Positions 1 through 8,082 of a DNA stretch of 63,998 nt are shown here, piece by piece (position 1 is the stretch's first letter; each line of letters starts with the position of its first letter). The stretch comes from an uncultured Lachnospiraceae bacterium. Its GTDB lineage: Bacteria; Bacillota; Clostridia; Lachnospirales; Lachnospiraceae. The notes under the pieces were generated by a model. That model saw only the letters and a list, made by a program, of their open reading frames with translations. It was not told where the DNA came from and searched no databases. The stretch is taken from the NCBI GenBank assembly GCA_947625015.1, contig CANQMR010000018.1, forward strand, positions 1 through 63,998. The letters run 5' to 3'. The translations under genes and the position numbers were made by a program.

Positions 1-100
1 CTTCAAAAAGTTGCCTGTTTCAGACAGCTTAGTGAAGTGCACCCTTTTATGGCTTTCCTCTACTTTCTTTCACACTAACCTCTCCCGTTTAATAACATTT

Positions 101-766
101 CTATTTTGCATATGGATATATCATAACAATATAGGATATCATGTTATATCCACAATGTGCTAGCATACAACAAAATACACTACTGGTCTTTATATAGAGC
201 AACCCCAAAACAATACCACATACAAATGCTGACAAAGTTTGCACCATATTAAAATGCAAAAGTGCAAAAAATGTTGCAGAAATCAGTAATGCTGTTGGAA
301 AACCATAAGTGTCTTTTAATCCCCTCAAAACAACTCCCCTCATAAGTATTTCTTCAATAAACGGTGCAAGCACACATACTTGTATAAAACTTGTCACTGG
401 AAATTTGGTTAGACTTTGAATCATTTCTTGATAATGCTTCTCGCTTTGTGGAAAAATACTCTCAAAAATAGGATCTAAACACTTGCCTAACAGCAGAAAA
501 AATAAAACGGAACATCCAGCAGCTAAAATAATTCCTGTAAAATTTATGTTAGACAACAACTGCATTTGATAACCTGTCCTTCTTTTTGTAAATATGATAA
601 ACAAACATATACATATCGCTATGGTAATAATATTTACTATGTTTGAAAAATCGGGAAAAACTTTTCTCCAAATCGCCACATCTAAAAATGTGTAAAAAAG
701 CATAACTCCAAAATAAGCAACTACCAAAAGAAAAGCTGTACCAATTTTTATGTTATATTCCTTCAT
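101..766 (-). CDS. CPBP family intramembrane metalloprotease
   Basis: Multi-pass membrane protein with the CPBP/Abi (CAAX protease and bacteriocin-processing) signature: an EExxxR motif (EEILMRG, about residue 138 of this start), a later FALLHFN segment and a C-terminal HCGYN block, which supply the catalytic Glu and metal-binding His residues in the family. At least six hydrophobic segments are visible. Members mature prenylated or secreted peptides, or give self-immunity to bacteriocins; the substrate here is unknown. A GAGGAG at 779-784 lies 12 nt before the chosen ATG; an earlier in-frame ATG at 811 has no ribosome site. It sits immediately downstream of an IS-interrupted gene remnant and beyond a toxin/immunity array, so a role as an immunity-type gene is possible but unproven. 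Confidence 0.85.
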   Translation of the reverse strand: MKEYNIKIGTAFLLVVAYFGVMLFYTFLDVAIWRKVFPDFSNIVNIITIAICICLFIIFTKRRTGYQMQLLSNINFTGIILAAGCSVLFFLLLGKCLDPIFESIFPQSEKHYQEMIQSLTKFPVTSFIQVCVLAPFIEEILMRGVVLRGLKDTYGFPTALLISATFFALLHFNMVQTLSAFVCGIVLGLLYIKTSSVFCCMLAHCGYNMISYIVMIYPYAK

Positions 767-818
767 ATCCCATAAGCACTCCTCTAAATTTTCCCTGTCA
801 TCCCTAACCATTGTAAAC

Positions 819-906
819 TCATTTATTTAATCCCTTCTTTCTCATATCCTCTAATTCTGCCAGCATCTCTTTAATATCATCATCCGAAATAGTGTTAGCA
901 TCTAAT
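819..906 (-). pseudogene. C-terminal remnant of a small gene, cut by the IS element
   Basis: An open minus-strand frame enters from the IS left end and reads DANTISDDDIKEMLAELEDM followed by RKKGLNK and a TGA at 819-821. The upstream part lies on the far side of the IS: removing the IS and one AAT target copy joins it to a frame reading FDPVLRL at about 2207-2226. The full gene is not present; further upstream is duplicated sequence from another gene, so it was already broken before the IS arrived. Function unknown; the acidic amphipathic tail is not diagnostic. Confidence 0.5.
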
Positions 907-973
907 TAGTACAAAACAAAATGAGATATTTCCTTGAAATAATGTATAATACAATCAAGAGGAGGAACTCATT

Positions 974-1273
974 ATGTCACGTAAAAGAACTCAACACAAC
1001 AAGCAGTTTAAGTTGGATGCTATCAACTATCGTATAGAACATCCTGACCTTACTCAGGCGGAATGCGCCAAAAATCTCGGAATCGGTATCAGTACCCTGG
1101 CTCGCTGGGAAGCCCAGTTTAGAGATAACGATGGCGACATTCCTTTCAAAGGATCCGGAAACTATGAATCAGATGAAGCGAAAGAAATCGCTCGTCTAAA
1201 ACGTGAGCTCCGTGATGCTCAGGATGCACTCGATGTGTTAAAAAAAGCCATGGGCATTCTGGGGAAAGATTAA
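974..1273 (+). CDS. IS3-family transposase OrfA (helix-turn-helix subunit)
   Basis: 99 aa with the OrfA layout: an N-terminal helix-turn-helix of the HTH_Tnp_1 type (residues about 10-50, including the AECAKNLGIGISTLARWEAQ stretch) and a C-terminal leucine zipper-like coiled coil (about 65-97, IARLKRELRDAQDALDVLKKA). It binds the inverted repeats and pairs with OrfB. GAGGAG at 960-965 gives a good ribosome site for the ATG. An A7 run followed by GC at 1240-1248 near the 3' end is a plausible slippery site for the programmed -1 shift that makes OrfAB in this family. The -1 frame continues past the OrfA stop with TEAIYTEVSAKVEAAK, a typical OrfB beginning. Confidence 0.93.
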   Translation: MSRKRTQHNKQFKLDAINYRIEHPDLTQAECAKNLGIGISTLARWEAQFRDNDGDIPFKGSGNYESDEAKEIARLKRELRDAQDALDVLKKAMGILGKD

Positions 1274-1348
1274 CAGAAGCTATCTATACCGAAGTTTCTG
1301 CCAAGGTAGAGGCTGCTAAAATTATTACGCTTCGTCTCTACTTCCGGA

Positions 1349-2194
1349 ATGCTGAAATTTTTAGGCGTGTCCCGCTCTGGATACAGAGCTTTCCTCAACC
1401 GGAAAGTTTCCCCTTCTCGACAGCGAAAAGAAGCTGTCAAAAAGCAAATCCAGAAAATATATGATGATTCAAAACAAAATTACGGTGCCCCTAAAATAAC
1501 CAAGGAACTTCGCAGATCCGGCGAAATCATTTCCCAGCGCACAGTAGGTAAATATATGCACGCGATGGGCATAAAAGCTCAATGGATTAAACCATGGACC
1601 ACTACAACGAAAGACTCCAATTTCAGTGATGAACTCCACAATGTTCTGGATGAGCATTTCAACCCCGAACGTCCTAACGCTGTCTGGTGCACCGATATCA
1701 CTTACATATGGACACAGGATGGCTTTGTATACCTGAATTGCATTATGGACTTATTTGCCAGAAAAATCATTGCCTGGACACTTGCCGATACCATAGAAGT
1801 ATCGACCGTTATTGAAACCATTAACAAAGCAAAAGCTGTCAGAAATACTGACTTACCCTTGATTATACATTCAGACCGTGGCAGCCAATACGTTTCAAAC
1901 GCATGGCACGAAGCCACAGAAAAAATGCAGCGCAGCTATTCCCACAAGGATTATCCTTATGACAATGCCTGCATCGAGTCATTCCATTCATTGATAAAGA
2001 GAGAATGGCTCAACCGATTTAATATTCAAAATCAAAAACATGCTTACCGGCTTGTCTTTGAATACATTGAAACCTTTTATAATACAGTTAGGATTCACAG
2101 TCATTGCGACTATATGTCTCCTAACCAATTTGAAGCATTGTATGAGAGGATAAATTCCCGTCTGCTGCTTAGCAGGCAGAACTTCTCATTTTAA
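1349..2194 (+). CDS. IS3-family transposase OrfB (DDE integrase), probably frame-damaged at its N-terminus
   Basis: Carries the rve integrase core: Asp in CTDITY, Asp in HSDRGSQY, and Glu in NACIESFHS about 36 residues later, i.e. D-D-35-E. An N-terminal HTH_21-like part (about 20-80) precedes it. OrfB normally begins in the -1 frame relative to OrfA. Here the -1 frame reads TEAIYTEVSAKVEAAK and then leaves the coding track, while the conserved FVSTSGMLKFLGVSRSGY resumes from 1310 in the OrfA frame. A 1-nt insertion (or 2-nt deletion) around 1317-1335 would explain this, so the OrfAB fusion is probably not made and the copy may be immobile. The ATG at 1349 is the first ATG of the intact part, not a confident start. 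Confidence 0.85.
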   Translation: MLKFLGVSRSGYRAFLNRKVSPSRQRKEAVKKQIQKIYDDSKQNYGAPKITKELRRSGEIISQRTVGKYMHAMGIKAQWIKPWTTTTKDSNFSDELHNVLDEHFNPERPNAVWCTDITYIWTQDGFVYLNCIMDLFARKIIAWTLADTIEVSTVIETINKAKAVRNTDLPLIIHSDRGSQYVSNAWHEATEKMQRSYSHKDYPYDNACIESFHSLIKREWLNRFNIQNQKHAYRLVFEYIETFYNTVRIHSHCDYMSPNQFEALYERINSRLLLSRQNFSF

Positions 2195-2224
2195 TTTGTA
2201 CTAAATCTTAACACAGGATCAAAA

Positions 2225-2437
2225 CCAAACCAAAAAGCCAATCCCTATCATTGCAATCAACACATATAAACCTTTCCTTATCTTTAATCATAAATATATT
2301 CTTTGTACTATGTTTATCCCGCTCATCCCATGCAATTAAAAATCTTCTCTTAAATATGGCAATTGCATTTCTTTGGTCAATTCTATAATAACTTCTTCCG
2401 CAAATTCATTTGCAAAACAAATCTCATATTGTACCAT
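2225..2437 (-). pseudogene. Truncated copy of the gene at 8569-8945
   Basis: Starts MVQYEICFANEFAEE like the 8945 copy and is almost identical in DNA until about 2231, where similarity stops and unrelated sequence leads to the IS end 22 bases later. It shares the same internal frame break as the other copy: after the NEFAEE region the coding track continues one frame back. Only the first two thirds survive. It lies just downstream of an ankyrin gene, the same order as at 9524-8569, so the pair was duplicated together. Function unknown; position suggests an accessory or immunity-related protein. Confidence 0.6.
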
Positions 2438-2667
2438 TTTCGTTTCTCCTCTATTAATACATATATTCTACAATAAGCTTTATATCTGGAAACATCATTA
2501 TAATTTTTTCTCTTTTAATTTTTCTAATATATATTCTGCAATCTCCAATTGTCCAAATTGTCTTGCATACTCGTATGCATCTACATTTTCCAACTTGCCA
2601 ATTGAATAACTTACTGTAATATCTATACCTTTATCAATCAGAAATTTTGCCACTTCATAATGACCTT
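2231..2667. repeat. Long direct repeat R1, copy A (other copy 8739-9175)
   Basis: About 437 bp nearly identical to 8739-9175, covering the 3' part of the ankyrin gene, the spacer, and the start of the following broken gene. Identity drops abruptly inside the ankyrin coding region at about 2667, which marks a recombination or gene-conversion edge. Confidence 0.9.
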
Positions 2668-3007
2668 TACATATAGCGCCAAACAAAGGATTGTGAGTTG
2701 CCTGGCATACATCTAATGTTGTTCCATTTTGATATAATAAATCTACCATATCAAGATTTCCATGTCTCGCAGCACTTCTCATAGGATTACCGCCTGAAAT
2801 ACCACCTTTTCGATTCACATCAATACCAGAATGGATTAAATATTTTGCAATTTCAAGCCTGTCAAAATCTGCCGCAACATGTAACCATGAACCAAATGGC
2901 GTATCCACGTCCAACAAATCATCGTTAGTGCCAAGCAAATCTTTGACCAAATTTAAATCATCCTTTTTTATTGCCTCTCTCATTGATTTTATAATTTCTT
3001 TATCCAT
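2498..3007 (-). CDS. Ankyrin-repeat protein, likely immunity protein of the AHH toxin cassette (copy A)
   Basis: 169 aa made almost wholly of about four ankyrin repeats (helix-turn-helix units such as GSWLHVAADFDRLEIAKYLI, NPMRSAARHGNLDMVDLLYQ, NPLFGAICKGHYEVAKFLID), no signal peptide, so cytoplasmic. Ankyrin proteins are recurrent immunity partners in bacterial polymorphic toxin loci. It directly follows an AHH toxin remnant (3088-3379), as its paralog at 9006-9524 follows the full AHH toxin. The C-terminal third is almost identical to that paralog while the N-terminal repeats differ strongly, as expected if it recognises a diverged toxin. AAGGAGAGG lies 4-5 nt before the ATG. Role as immunity is inferred from position. 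Confidence 0.85.
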   Translation of the reverse strand: MDKEIIKSMREAIKKDDLNLVKDLLGTNDDLLDVDTPFGSWLHVAADFDRLEIAKYLIHSGIDVNRKGGISGGNPMRSAARHGNLDMVDLLYQNGTTLDVCQATHNPLFGAICKGHYEVAKFLIDKGIDITVSYSIGKLENVDAYEYARQFGQLEIAEYILEKLKEKKL

Positions 3008-3087
3008 TTTATCCTCTCCTTAAAATCAAAAATTAGCAACTTGATGCAAAAATATAGTTCATTACCGAACAACACATTTTCTTATTA

Positions 3088-3379
3088 CTACTTCTGACTT
3101 GCTATATCTCCTAATTCTTCAAGTGCAGCAACTATATCATCATAACTTCCACCAGCTTCATCAACCGACTTTAATGTATTAACCACTTTTTCTAATGCTG
3201 CTATATCATGCTGTCCCGCAACACGATTTGGTGCCCATATAAGATTTTCTTCACCTACAATCGGGTCTATTCCGTATTTCCTTGATTTTTCATATCCGAT
3301 GCTATTTTTCAGATAATTGTATACACCAAGAGGCATCCCAATCTTCTCTGTTTTTTTCCGTTATGCGTTCATTTAATAT
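3088..3379 (-). pseudogene. Deletion-fused remnant of an AHH toxin (transglutaminase-region scrap joined to nuclease tail)
   Basis: The longest frame (3088-3336) reads MPLGVYNYLKNSIGYE and then directly SRKYGIDPIVGEENLIWAPN. In the full toxin these are separated by about 900 residues: the first part belongs to the transglutaminase-like region near residue 270, the second to the AHH nuclease near 1200. One frame over, separated by a poly-A run near 3350, is LNERITEK, matching LNERIKQK just upstream in the full toxin, so one A was gained. The AHH motif itself is lost, so it should be inactive. The last 27 residues differ from those of the intact toxin. Confidence 0.75.
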
Positions 3380-3716
3380 CATAACACTCTTTTAATTTAC
3401 TTTTAATAATATTCATATCCTCCAAAAAAAATTTGTACTCCTCATTCAATTCCTGTCGTACTACTTCTATACCCACTCTGTCTATCCGTTTTTTCAGCTC
3501 TGCATAAATCTTTTCTACATTCATATTTTCACTCATATAATTCATAATGATAAAAACATAAATACAAATATACTTTACACCGGAAGTGTCACCTCCATGT
3601 ATATATTCGTCCAAAATAGCCAGATATATTTCCTCATCATTAAACTTCATTTGTTTACAGAACATATCAAAATCTTCCTTGATATACTGCTTTAATTCGT
3701 TATATTGATGAATCAT
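3369..3716 (-). CDS. Candidate immunity protein for the deaminase cassette
   Basis: 115 aa, predicted mostly helical and acidic (DEEIYLAILDEYIHG, KIYAELKKRIDRVG, EYKFFLEDMNIIKSKLKE), no signal peptide. It starts 11 nt after the stop of the orphan deaminase toxin at 3728, with a TAGGAG ribosome site, the standard toxin-then-immunity order. The helical character and position recall the Imm3-like group, but I cannot confirm the family by eye. Its stop overlaps the start of the AHH remnant frame by a few bases. It looks intact, which fits retention for protection after the toxin lost its export part. Confidence 0.7.
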   Translation of the reverse strand: MIHQYNELKQYIKEDFDMFCKQMKFNDEEIYLAILDEYIHGGDTSGVKYICIYVFIIMNYMSENMNVEKIYAELKKRIDRVGIEVVRQELNEEYKFFLEDMNIIKSKLKECYDIK

Positions 3717-3727
3717 ATTTCACACTC

Positions 3728-5353
3728 CTACTCTACATATACTTTTAATTCTATATTTGGAAATTTTCTTTTAAATTCCAATATAATGTTTGAACAACTT
3801 TGACAGCATGGCAATTCAGAGTACATACGAACTGTACCACTAACATTTATATCTTTTATTTGAGATGCAATATCTTCTAAAATTTTCGCTTCTGTATCAT
3901 GATATCTTGGATAATTCACCTCAACATAAGTAGTAAAAATACGTTCATTTTCTGATTTGAGAAATGAAAAATTTGCAACATCCGCACCAGTATCTAATGC
4001 CGAATTAATTTTACTATGAGCAACATACTCGCTTTTCAAACCAGATATCTTAACATCAGCTATTGCCATATTTCCTTCATTTTTTAATTTATTATTCGGC
4101 ATCTTCTTTCTAATATTATCAATTTTTTTAATAAAATTATCCTTATATATCTTTTCTGGTCCTTTACCATCTTTCAGTTTTTCAACTGCTTCATCACCAT
4201 AATCACCAATGACCTCTACCGCATCGTCTCCATACTTTCCTATCGCCTCTGCCGCATCATCTCCATATTTTAAGACCTGCTCAACAATATCATCCGCATA
4301 CCCGTCAGAATTCTTGATTGCCCGGAGTATATCATCCGTAAAATCATCCAGATTTCCTGCCTTTAGCAGCTTTCTCAGTATGTCATCTGACAGTCCAAAA
4401 CCCTTTTTACTGAGCAGCCAGTCTAACCCAGCCTTACCGTATTTTTCGGCAAATTCCCTGATGACATCATCACTGATATTCATCTTGCGAAGCTGCTTGA
4501 CATATTTCCCCAAATCCGTTATGTCAATGTTGCGCAGCATCTTTTCTATAAAATCTTTACCAAAATCCCGGACCAGCTTGTTTTTTAATACTATATTAAT
4601 GATTGGTTTAGATATAGCACTGGCTATGTTAAATCCTATCGCCAGAACGATGTTCAGCCACATATCCTTAATCAGTTCCTGCCCGGCTTCCTCATCACCG
4701 CTTGCATAGGCACACATCATCTCTACGGTTTTGACATAGGAGTACATCGCAAAACCTAATGCTACCACTCCTAATACAAGCAGTACTCCACCGGCTACGG
4801 CTCCACCTGCCGCTGCTAATGCCGTTATGGCATTGGAAATCATAAGAAGAGCCTCTATCATATCCCAGATAGTCAGTCCAATATCCACCATATAGGCAAG
4901 GGTAACTTCATCGGATGTGCTTCCCCCATTCAGACCGCCGGATATCATATATTCCCCTGCACCGGTCTCCGGGTTGGTCACGATATATCCGGTTCCTGTC
5001 CAGTTCCCTATGGTAATCTCTTCTGCCGGTATGGTTACTACCTTGCCGCTGTTCACTGCATTAATTACCGTCTGTCTGGTTGCTTCATCTGTATTCAGTT
5101 TTTCAACCTCTGTGTCCATGTTCAGGCTGGACAGCAGAAGTACCTCTACATTCTCCTCCTGTACCTTTGCAAGAATGGAAATGGTGGATACGCTTTCATA
5201 TCCGGTCAGTTCTTCCCATACCGTACTCTCATATAGGGAACTCATCATTCCCGTGGAACACATATACTCCCTTGGCGCATCCTCTTCCCCATTCAAGCTT
5301 ACCACACCATGGCTGTCCATGTCCACATCTATGTAAAGGCTTCCCTCACTCAA
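3728..5353 (-). CDS. Orphan polymorphic toxin cassette with C-terminal nucleic-acid deaminase domain
   Basis: 541-codon frame lacking signal peptide and N-terminal export parts. Residues 1-about 400 match residues about 690-1090 of the full toxin (9559-13353), including the membrane stretch (AGGAVAGGVLLVLGVVALGF) and GDDA repeats. The last about 140 residues are different and resemble the toxin deaminases of polymorphic systems: a DTEAKILEDIA helix, then SELPCCQSCSNII (PCxxC-type zinc pair) and a FPNIELKVYV strand. The first zinc-ligand position is Asp (D-T-E) rather than His, a variation I recall from toxin deaminases. No ATG fits the 5' end; only TTG is available at 5353, and similarity to the full toxin stops at that point. 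So this is a displaced, probably silent cassette. Immunity candidate: 3369-3716. Confidence 0.82.
   Translation of the reverse strand: MSEGSLYIDVDMDSHGVVSLNGEEDAPREYMCSTGMMSSLYESTVWEELTGYESVSTISILAKVQEENVEVLLLSSLNMDTEVEKLNTDEATRQTVINAVNSGKVVTIPAEEITIGNWTGTGYIVTNPETGAGEYMISGGLNGGSTSDEVTLAYMVDIGLTIWDMIEALLMISNAITALAAAGGAVAGGVLLVLGVVALGFAMYSYVKTVEMMCAYASGDEEAGQELIKDMWLNIVLAIGFNIASAISKPIINIVLKNKLVRDFGKDFIEKMLRNIDITDLGKYVKQLRKMNISDDVIREFAEKYGKAGLDWLLSKKGFGLSDDILRKLLKAGNLDDFTDDILRAIKNSDGYADDIVEQVLKYGDDAAEAIGKYGDDAVEVIGDYGDEAVEKLKDGKGPEKIYKDNFIKKIDNIRKKMPNNKLKNEGNMAIADVKISGLKSEYVAHSKINSALDTGADVANFSFLKSENERIFTTYVEVNYPRYHDTEAKILEDIASQIKDINVSGTVRMYSELPCCQSCSNIILEFKRKFPNIELKVYVE
4242..5353. repeat. Long direct repeat R2, copy A (other copy 10172-11283)
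   Basis: About 1.1 kb nearly identical to 10172-11283 in the full toxin gene (offset 5930). Differences are few and clustered near 5100-5310. It covers the membrane segment and upstream shared region of the toxin. Both edges are sharp: left where the cassette-specific C-terminus begins, right where the orphan cassette's upstream sequence becomes unrelated. Confidence 0.92.
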
Positions 5354-5389
5354 TTCGCCCTTTATTACATTATTCTACACTTAACTCTT

Positions 5390-5842
5390 TCAGACAATAA
5401 ATTTATCAGGCATTATATAAATACATTCGGGAACTAAGTCTGAATCATGTCCTATAATTAGATTATCACTTATTTGCAAAAATACACATTCTTGCTCGTT
5501 TGATTCACCTAATTGAATAATGCCTTGCTTTTCATCAAAAACAGTTACATTTTTTTCATAATATCGTTTACATTGAGGCACTTTACTTGTCAAAGAAAAT
5601 ATATCATATGGTTCAACATTTGATAGATTAATAGTACTCAAATAGAATTTATCTTTTTTTGACTTTGGCAGCACAATTTCGGCTCGTTCAGCTTTCATCA
5701 ACGGGAAAAAACCTTGTACATATATAATTTGTTTTGTATCATAGTCTACAACAATTTCTAATGTACCTATTGTCAATGAAAATGTTGGTTTTTTATAGGA
5801 ATTCTCAATAATAATACTATGCGTTTTAAATTCATATATCAT
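5390..5842 (-). CDS. Unknown small protein, candidate immunity for the 5859-7279 toxin cassette
   Basis: 150 aa, beta-rich, cytoplasmic (no signal or membrane segment), beginning MIYEFKTHSIIIENSYKKP and ending CIYIMPDKFIV. The chosen ATG has GGGAGAT upstream; a GTG 15 nt earlier is in frame but lacks a ribosome site. It starts 17 nt after the stop of the orphan toxin frame, so it occupies the immunity slot. I do not recognise the family. The frame is intact, unlike the N-terminally truncated toxin before it. Confidence 0.65.
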   Translation of the reverse strand: MIYEFKTHSIIIENSYKKPTFSLTIGTLEIVVDYDTKQIIYVQGFFPLMKAERAEIVLPKSKKDKFYLSTINLSNVEPYDIFSLTSKVPQCKRYYEKNVTVFDEKQGIIQLGESNEQECVFLQISDNLIIGHDSDLVPECIYIMPDKFIV

Positions 5843-5858
5843 GTACTTATCTCCCACA

Positions 5859-7279
5859 TTAATATTTTCTAAACAAAAAATGCCACACAGTATTACTTTC
5901 AGGATCTATTAATAGTTCATATATTCCATTACTACCGTTAAACGAACCATCCACTTCCCAGTATAATGCTGAAGTTCCTTGCGGATCAGCTATAGGAGGT
6001 TTACTTTCTATTATTTCGTTAATTAACGATTTGTAATCCTGATATGGTCTCCCTGTGTGATTTTGAACTGTATCACTAAAGTTAAGATTATCTATATCAA
6101 TCCCATATCTGCTAGCTGCATTAGTTCCTATATCACCCTCTTCGCCCCCTGGTTTTTGGTTTTCCTGTGGCACATACGGAATAACAACTACTTGCAATAT
6201 TATAGTATAAATTATAAGTATAGCCAACTCTGCTTCGGAAATTTCTTTTGCTTCTGGATTATCATTAAATGCATACTCCATATAGTTTGTCCACATCAAA
6301 TAATTTACTACAAACCATGCTGCCAGCAGGAGAGCAACACAGCCTACTAGCAAAAATCCACTTAAAGCTCCGGCAAGAGCTACAATTAGTCCCGCTAACG
6401 CAACAGCGCTCCCCACTGTTGTAAGCAGTTCCTCGAGTCCCAAAATAAATTTTGTGCTTCCCCCATTCAGCCCGCCGGATATCATATATTCCCCTGCTCC
6501 AGTCTCCGGGTTGGTCACGATATATCCGGTTCCTGTCCAGTTCCCTATGGTAATCTCTTCTGCCGGTATGGTTACTACCTTGCCGCTGTTCACTGCATTA
6601 ATTACCGTCTGTCTGGTTGCTTCATCTGTATTCAGTTTTTCAAGCTCTGTGTCCATGTTCAGGCTGGACAGCAGAAGTACCTCTACATTCTCCTCCTGTG
6701 CCTTTGCAAGAATGGAAATGGTGGATACGCTTTCATATCCGGTCAGTTCTTCCCATACCGTACTCTCATACAGGGAACTCATCATTCCCGTGGAAGACAT
6801 ATACTCTCTGGTTACATCTTCCTCACCGTCTAAGCTTACCACACCATGGCTGTCCGTGTCCACATCTATGTAAAGGCTTCCCTCACTCAAACTGGTTATC
6901 CGTCCATACAGGGAGCTGGTTCTTACCTCATAGCCTGTAATTCCCTCGCTTAAGCTTCTTGTGGATACCACATCATACATATCCGCCGCCATGGTGTCTG
7001 CAATATCCACCTGGACAAAGTAGAGCTTTCCGGCAAGGGCAAGCAGCTTTCCAAGGTATCCCTCGCTGTAGACATTATCTTCTGTAACACTGTCCTTAAG
7101 GGCTGCCGCCTCGTCATAAACCGACTGCAGCTCCTCTGCCGTAATGGTCTGGCTGTCACAGATTTCCTGGTCTGCAACACTAGAAGACCGAGAAAGATAG
7201 AAGTATCTCCTTTCCTTCCCTGTCTGATAATTAAATAGTCTGTTGCTCCTTATATTCTCATATCCATCTTTACAATATC
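5859..7279 (-). pseudogene. Orphan toxin cassette, N-terminally truncated, unidentified C-terminal toxin domain
   Basis: From 7157 to 6453 the DNA is near-identical to the full toxin (residues about 600-835). It then diverges into a short membrane pair (VALAGLIVALAGALSGFLLVGCVALLLAAW region) and an about 95-residue C-terminal domain with NHTGRPYQDYKSLINEII, DPQGTSALYWEVDG, NGSNGIYELLIDPE and a terminal HFLFRKY. Similar RPY...DP.G...NGS.G.YELVID...HF.F domains occur as C-terminal toxin modules, but I cannot name the activity. Upstream of 7157 the frame stays open through unrelated sequence (RLFNYQTGKERRYFYLSRSS) to a stop near 7280 without a usable ATG or signal peptide. A GTG at 7010 is the first conventional start. 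Probably silent. Confidence 0.7.
6453..7157. repeat. Long direct repeat R3, copy A (other copy 10846-11550)
   Basis: About 705 bp nearly identical to 10846-11550 of the full toxin gene (offset 4393). Its left part also overlaps in content with repeat R2, so the segment around 4918-5353 exists three times in the window (4918-5353, about 6460-6890, about 10850-11283). Confidence 0.92.
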
Positions 7280-7307
7280 ATGTATATTAAATATTTTTCC
7301 TTTCCTC

Positions 7308-7672
7308 TTAAAAAAGAATCTTGCCTTCAGCCGAATACTCTGCTGTACGGATTAACACTTCTTTGGATTTGGATATCCTTTCCCCTTTTTCGTCATAATA
7401 CTGATGTATCAGGCGGACTCCGCCATGAGGAAATGTTCCGACTTCAATTTCCACCTCCGGGTCAACAGGCTTTTGAGAAGAAGAATTTTCTTCTAATCGG
7501 TGAGCCACCTCGTCCATTCCCACACTTCTACGGAAATCCCACTGGATTGCCCGGTTTTCTTCTTTATCATATCCCCAGATATCTTCATACAGGGTAATCC
7601 GTATAGCCTCATTTTCCAATTCTATATTTTCATAACAATTGGTAAATGCCCGCAGTTTCTCTTTGCTTATGT
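7308..7672 (-). pseudogene. N-terminally truncated remnant, possible immunity gene
   Basis: Frame runs from a stop at 7674-7676 (YISKEKLRAFTNCYENIELE then NEAIRITLYEDIWGYDKEEN) to 7308, about 120 codons. It lacks an ATG at its 5' end; only a TTG at 7619 could start it. The sequence is hydrophilic with short strands (IEVGTFPHGGVRLIHQYYDE). No family recognised. It lies in the train of toxin and immunity leftovers, so it is most easily read as the C-terminal part of an immunity protein. Confidence 0.4.
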
Positions 7673-7673
7673 A

Positions 7674-8069
7674 CTAACAATACTCTTTGCCAAACCATAT
7701 ACGGTGGCAGGAACCAAACCATATACCATTGGGCTGATGGCTGTGGCCGGGATTATATTCCGTATCCACTATTATATGTCCATATTGGTCTTTTTTTGTT
7801 TTAATTTCCTCCGTACTCCAGTGAAAAAGTTTGTAATCTGACAATTGCTTTGCATTCTGATAAAGATGATCATCAAGAGAACATTTGAAAGCCACACAGG
7901 CTCCCTGCTGTACCAGCCTGTCTATCAAGTCATCCAAAGGTTGGCTGTCAACTTTTTCACATATAAGGAAATTTAAAATTATAACATTGGTCATTGATGG
8001 TTTTATAACATTCGTACTACAACTCCCATCTACATTTCCCACATCAATCTCTATCTTATTCTCCTTCAT
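7674..8069 (-). CDS. Hypothetical protein in toxin-immunity array
   Basis: 131 aa, no signal peptide. Middle part TNVIILNFLICEKVDSQPLD and an aromatic C-terminus with a doubled IWFG motif (GIWFGSCHRIWFG). The ATG is preceded by AGGTGG only one base away, so translation is doubtful and the true N-terminus may be missing. The preceding 170 bases hold frame-shifted scraps. Could be an immunity protein for the CdiA-CT-like fragment at 8255, but neither the family nor the pairing is established. Confidence 0.4.
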   Translation of the reverse strand: MKENKIEIDVGNVDGSCSTNVIKPSMTNVIILNFLICEKVDSQPLDDLIDRLVQQGACVAFKCSLDDHLYQNAKQLSDYKLFHWSTEEIKTKKDQYGHIIVDTEYNPGHSHQPNGIWFGSCHRIWFGKEYC

Positions 8070-8082
8070 GCCACCTGTGAGA

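Larger units (their letters stand above)
907..2203 (+). mobile_element. IS3-family insertion sequence (about 1.3 kb)
   Basis: Ends are imperfect inverted repeats starting TAGTACAAA (907-926 and 2184-2203, 18 of 20 positions matching), flanked by a 3-bp direct repeat AAT at 904-906 and 2204-2206. This is the usual target-site size for IS3. It contains orfA (974-1273) and the DDE transposase orfB, whose stop codon lies inside the right inverted repeat, also typical. Copy-specific damage: orfB appears to need a frame correction near 1317-1335 (see orfB). No second copy is in the window. Confidence 0.93.

Noticed and set aside
1-100. Gene at the left edge
   Set aside because: Short minus-strand frame ending KGCTSLSCLKQATF but no start or recognisable domain; cannot be supported.
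4209-5400. Plus-strand frames of 107-166 codons within the toxin cassettes
   Set aside because: Serine/proline-rich antisense shadows of the toxin frames; they recur at 6454 and 10139 only because the toxin DNA is repeated.
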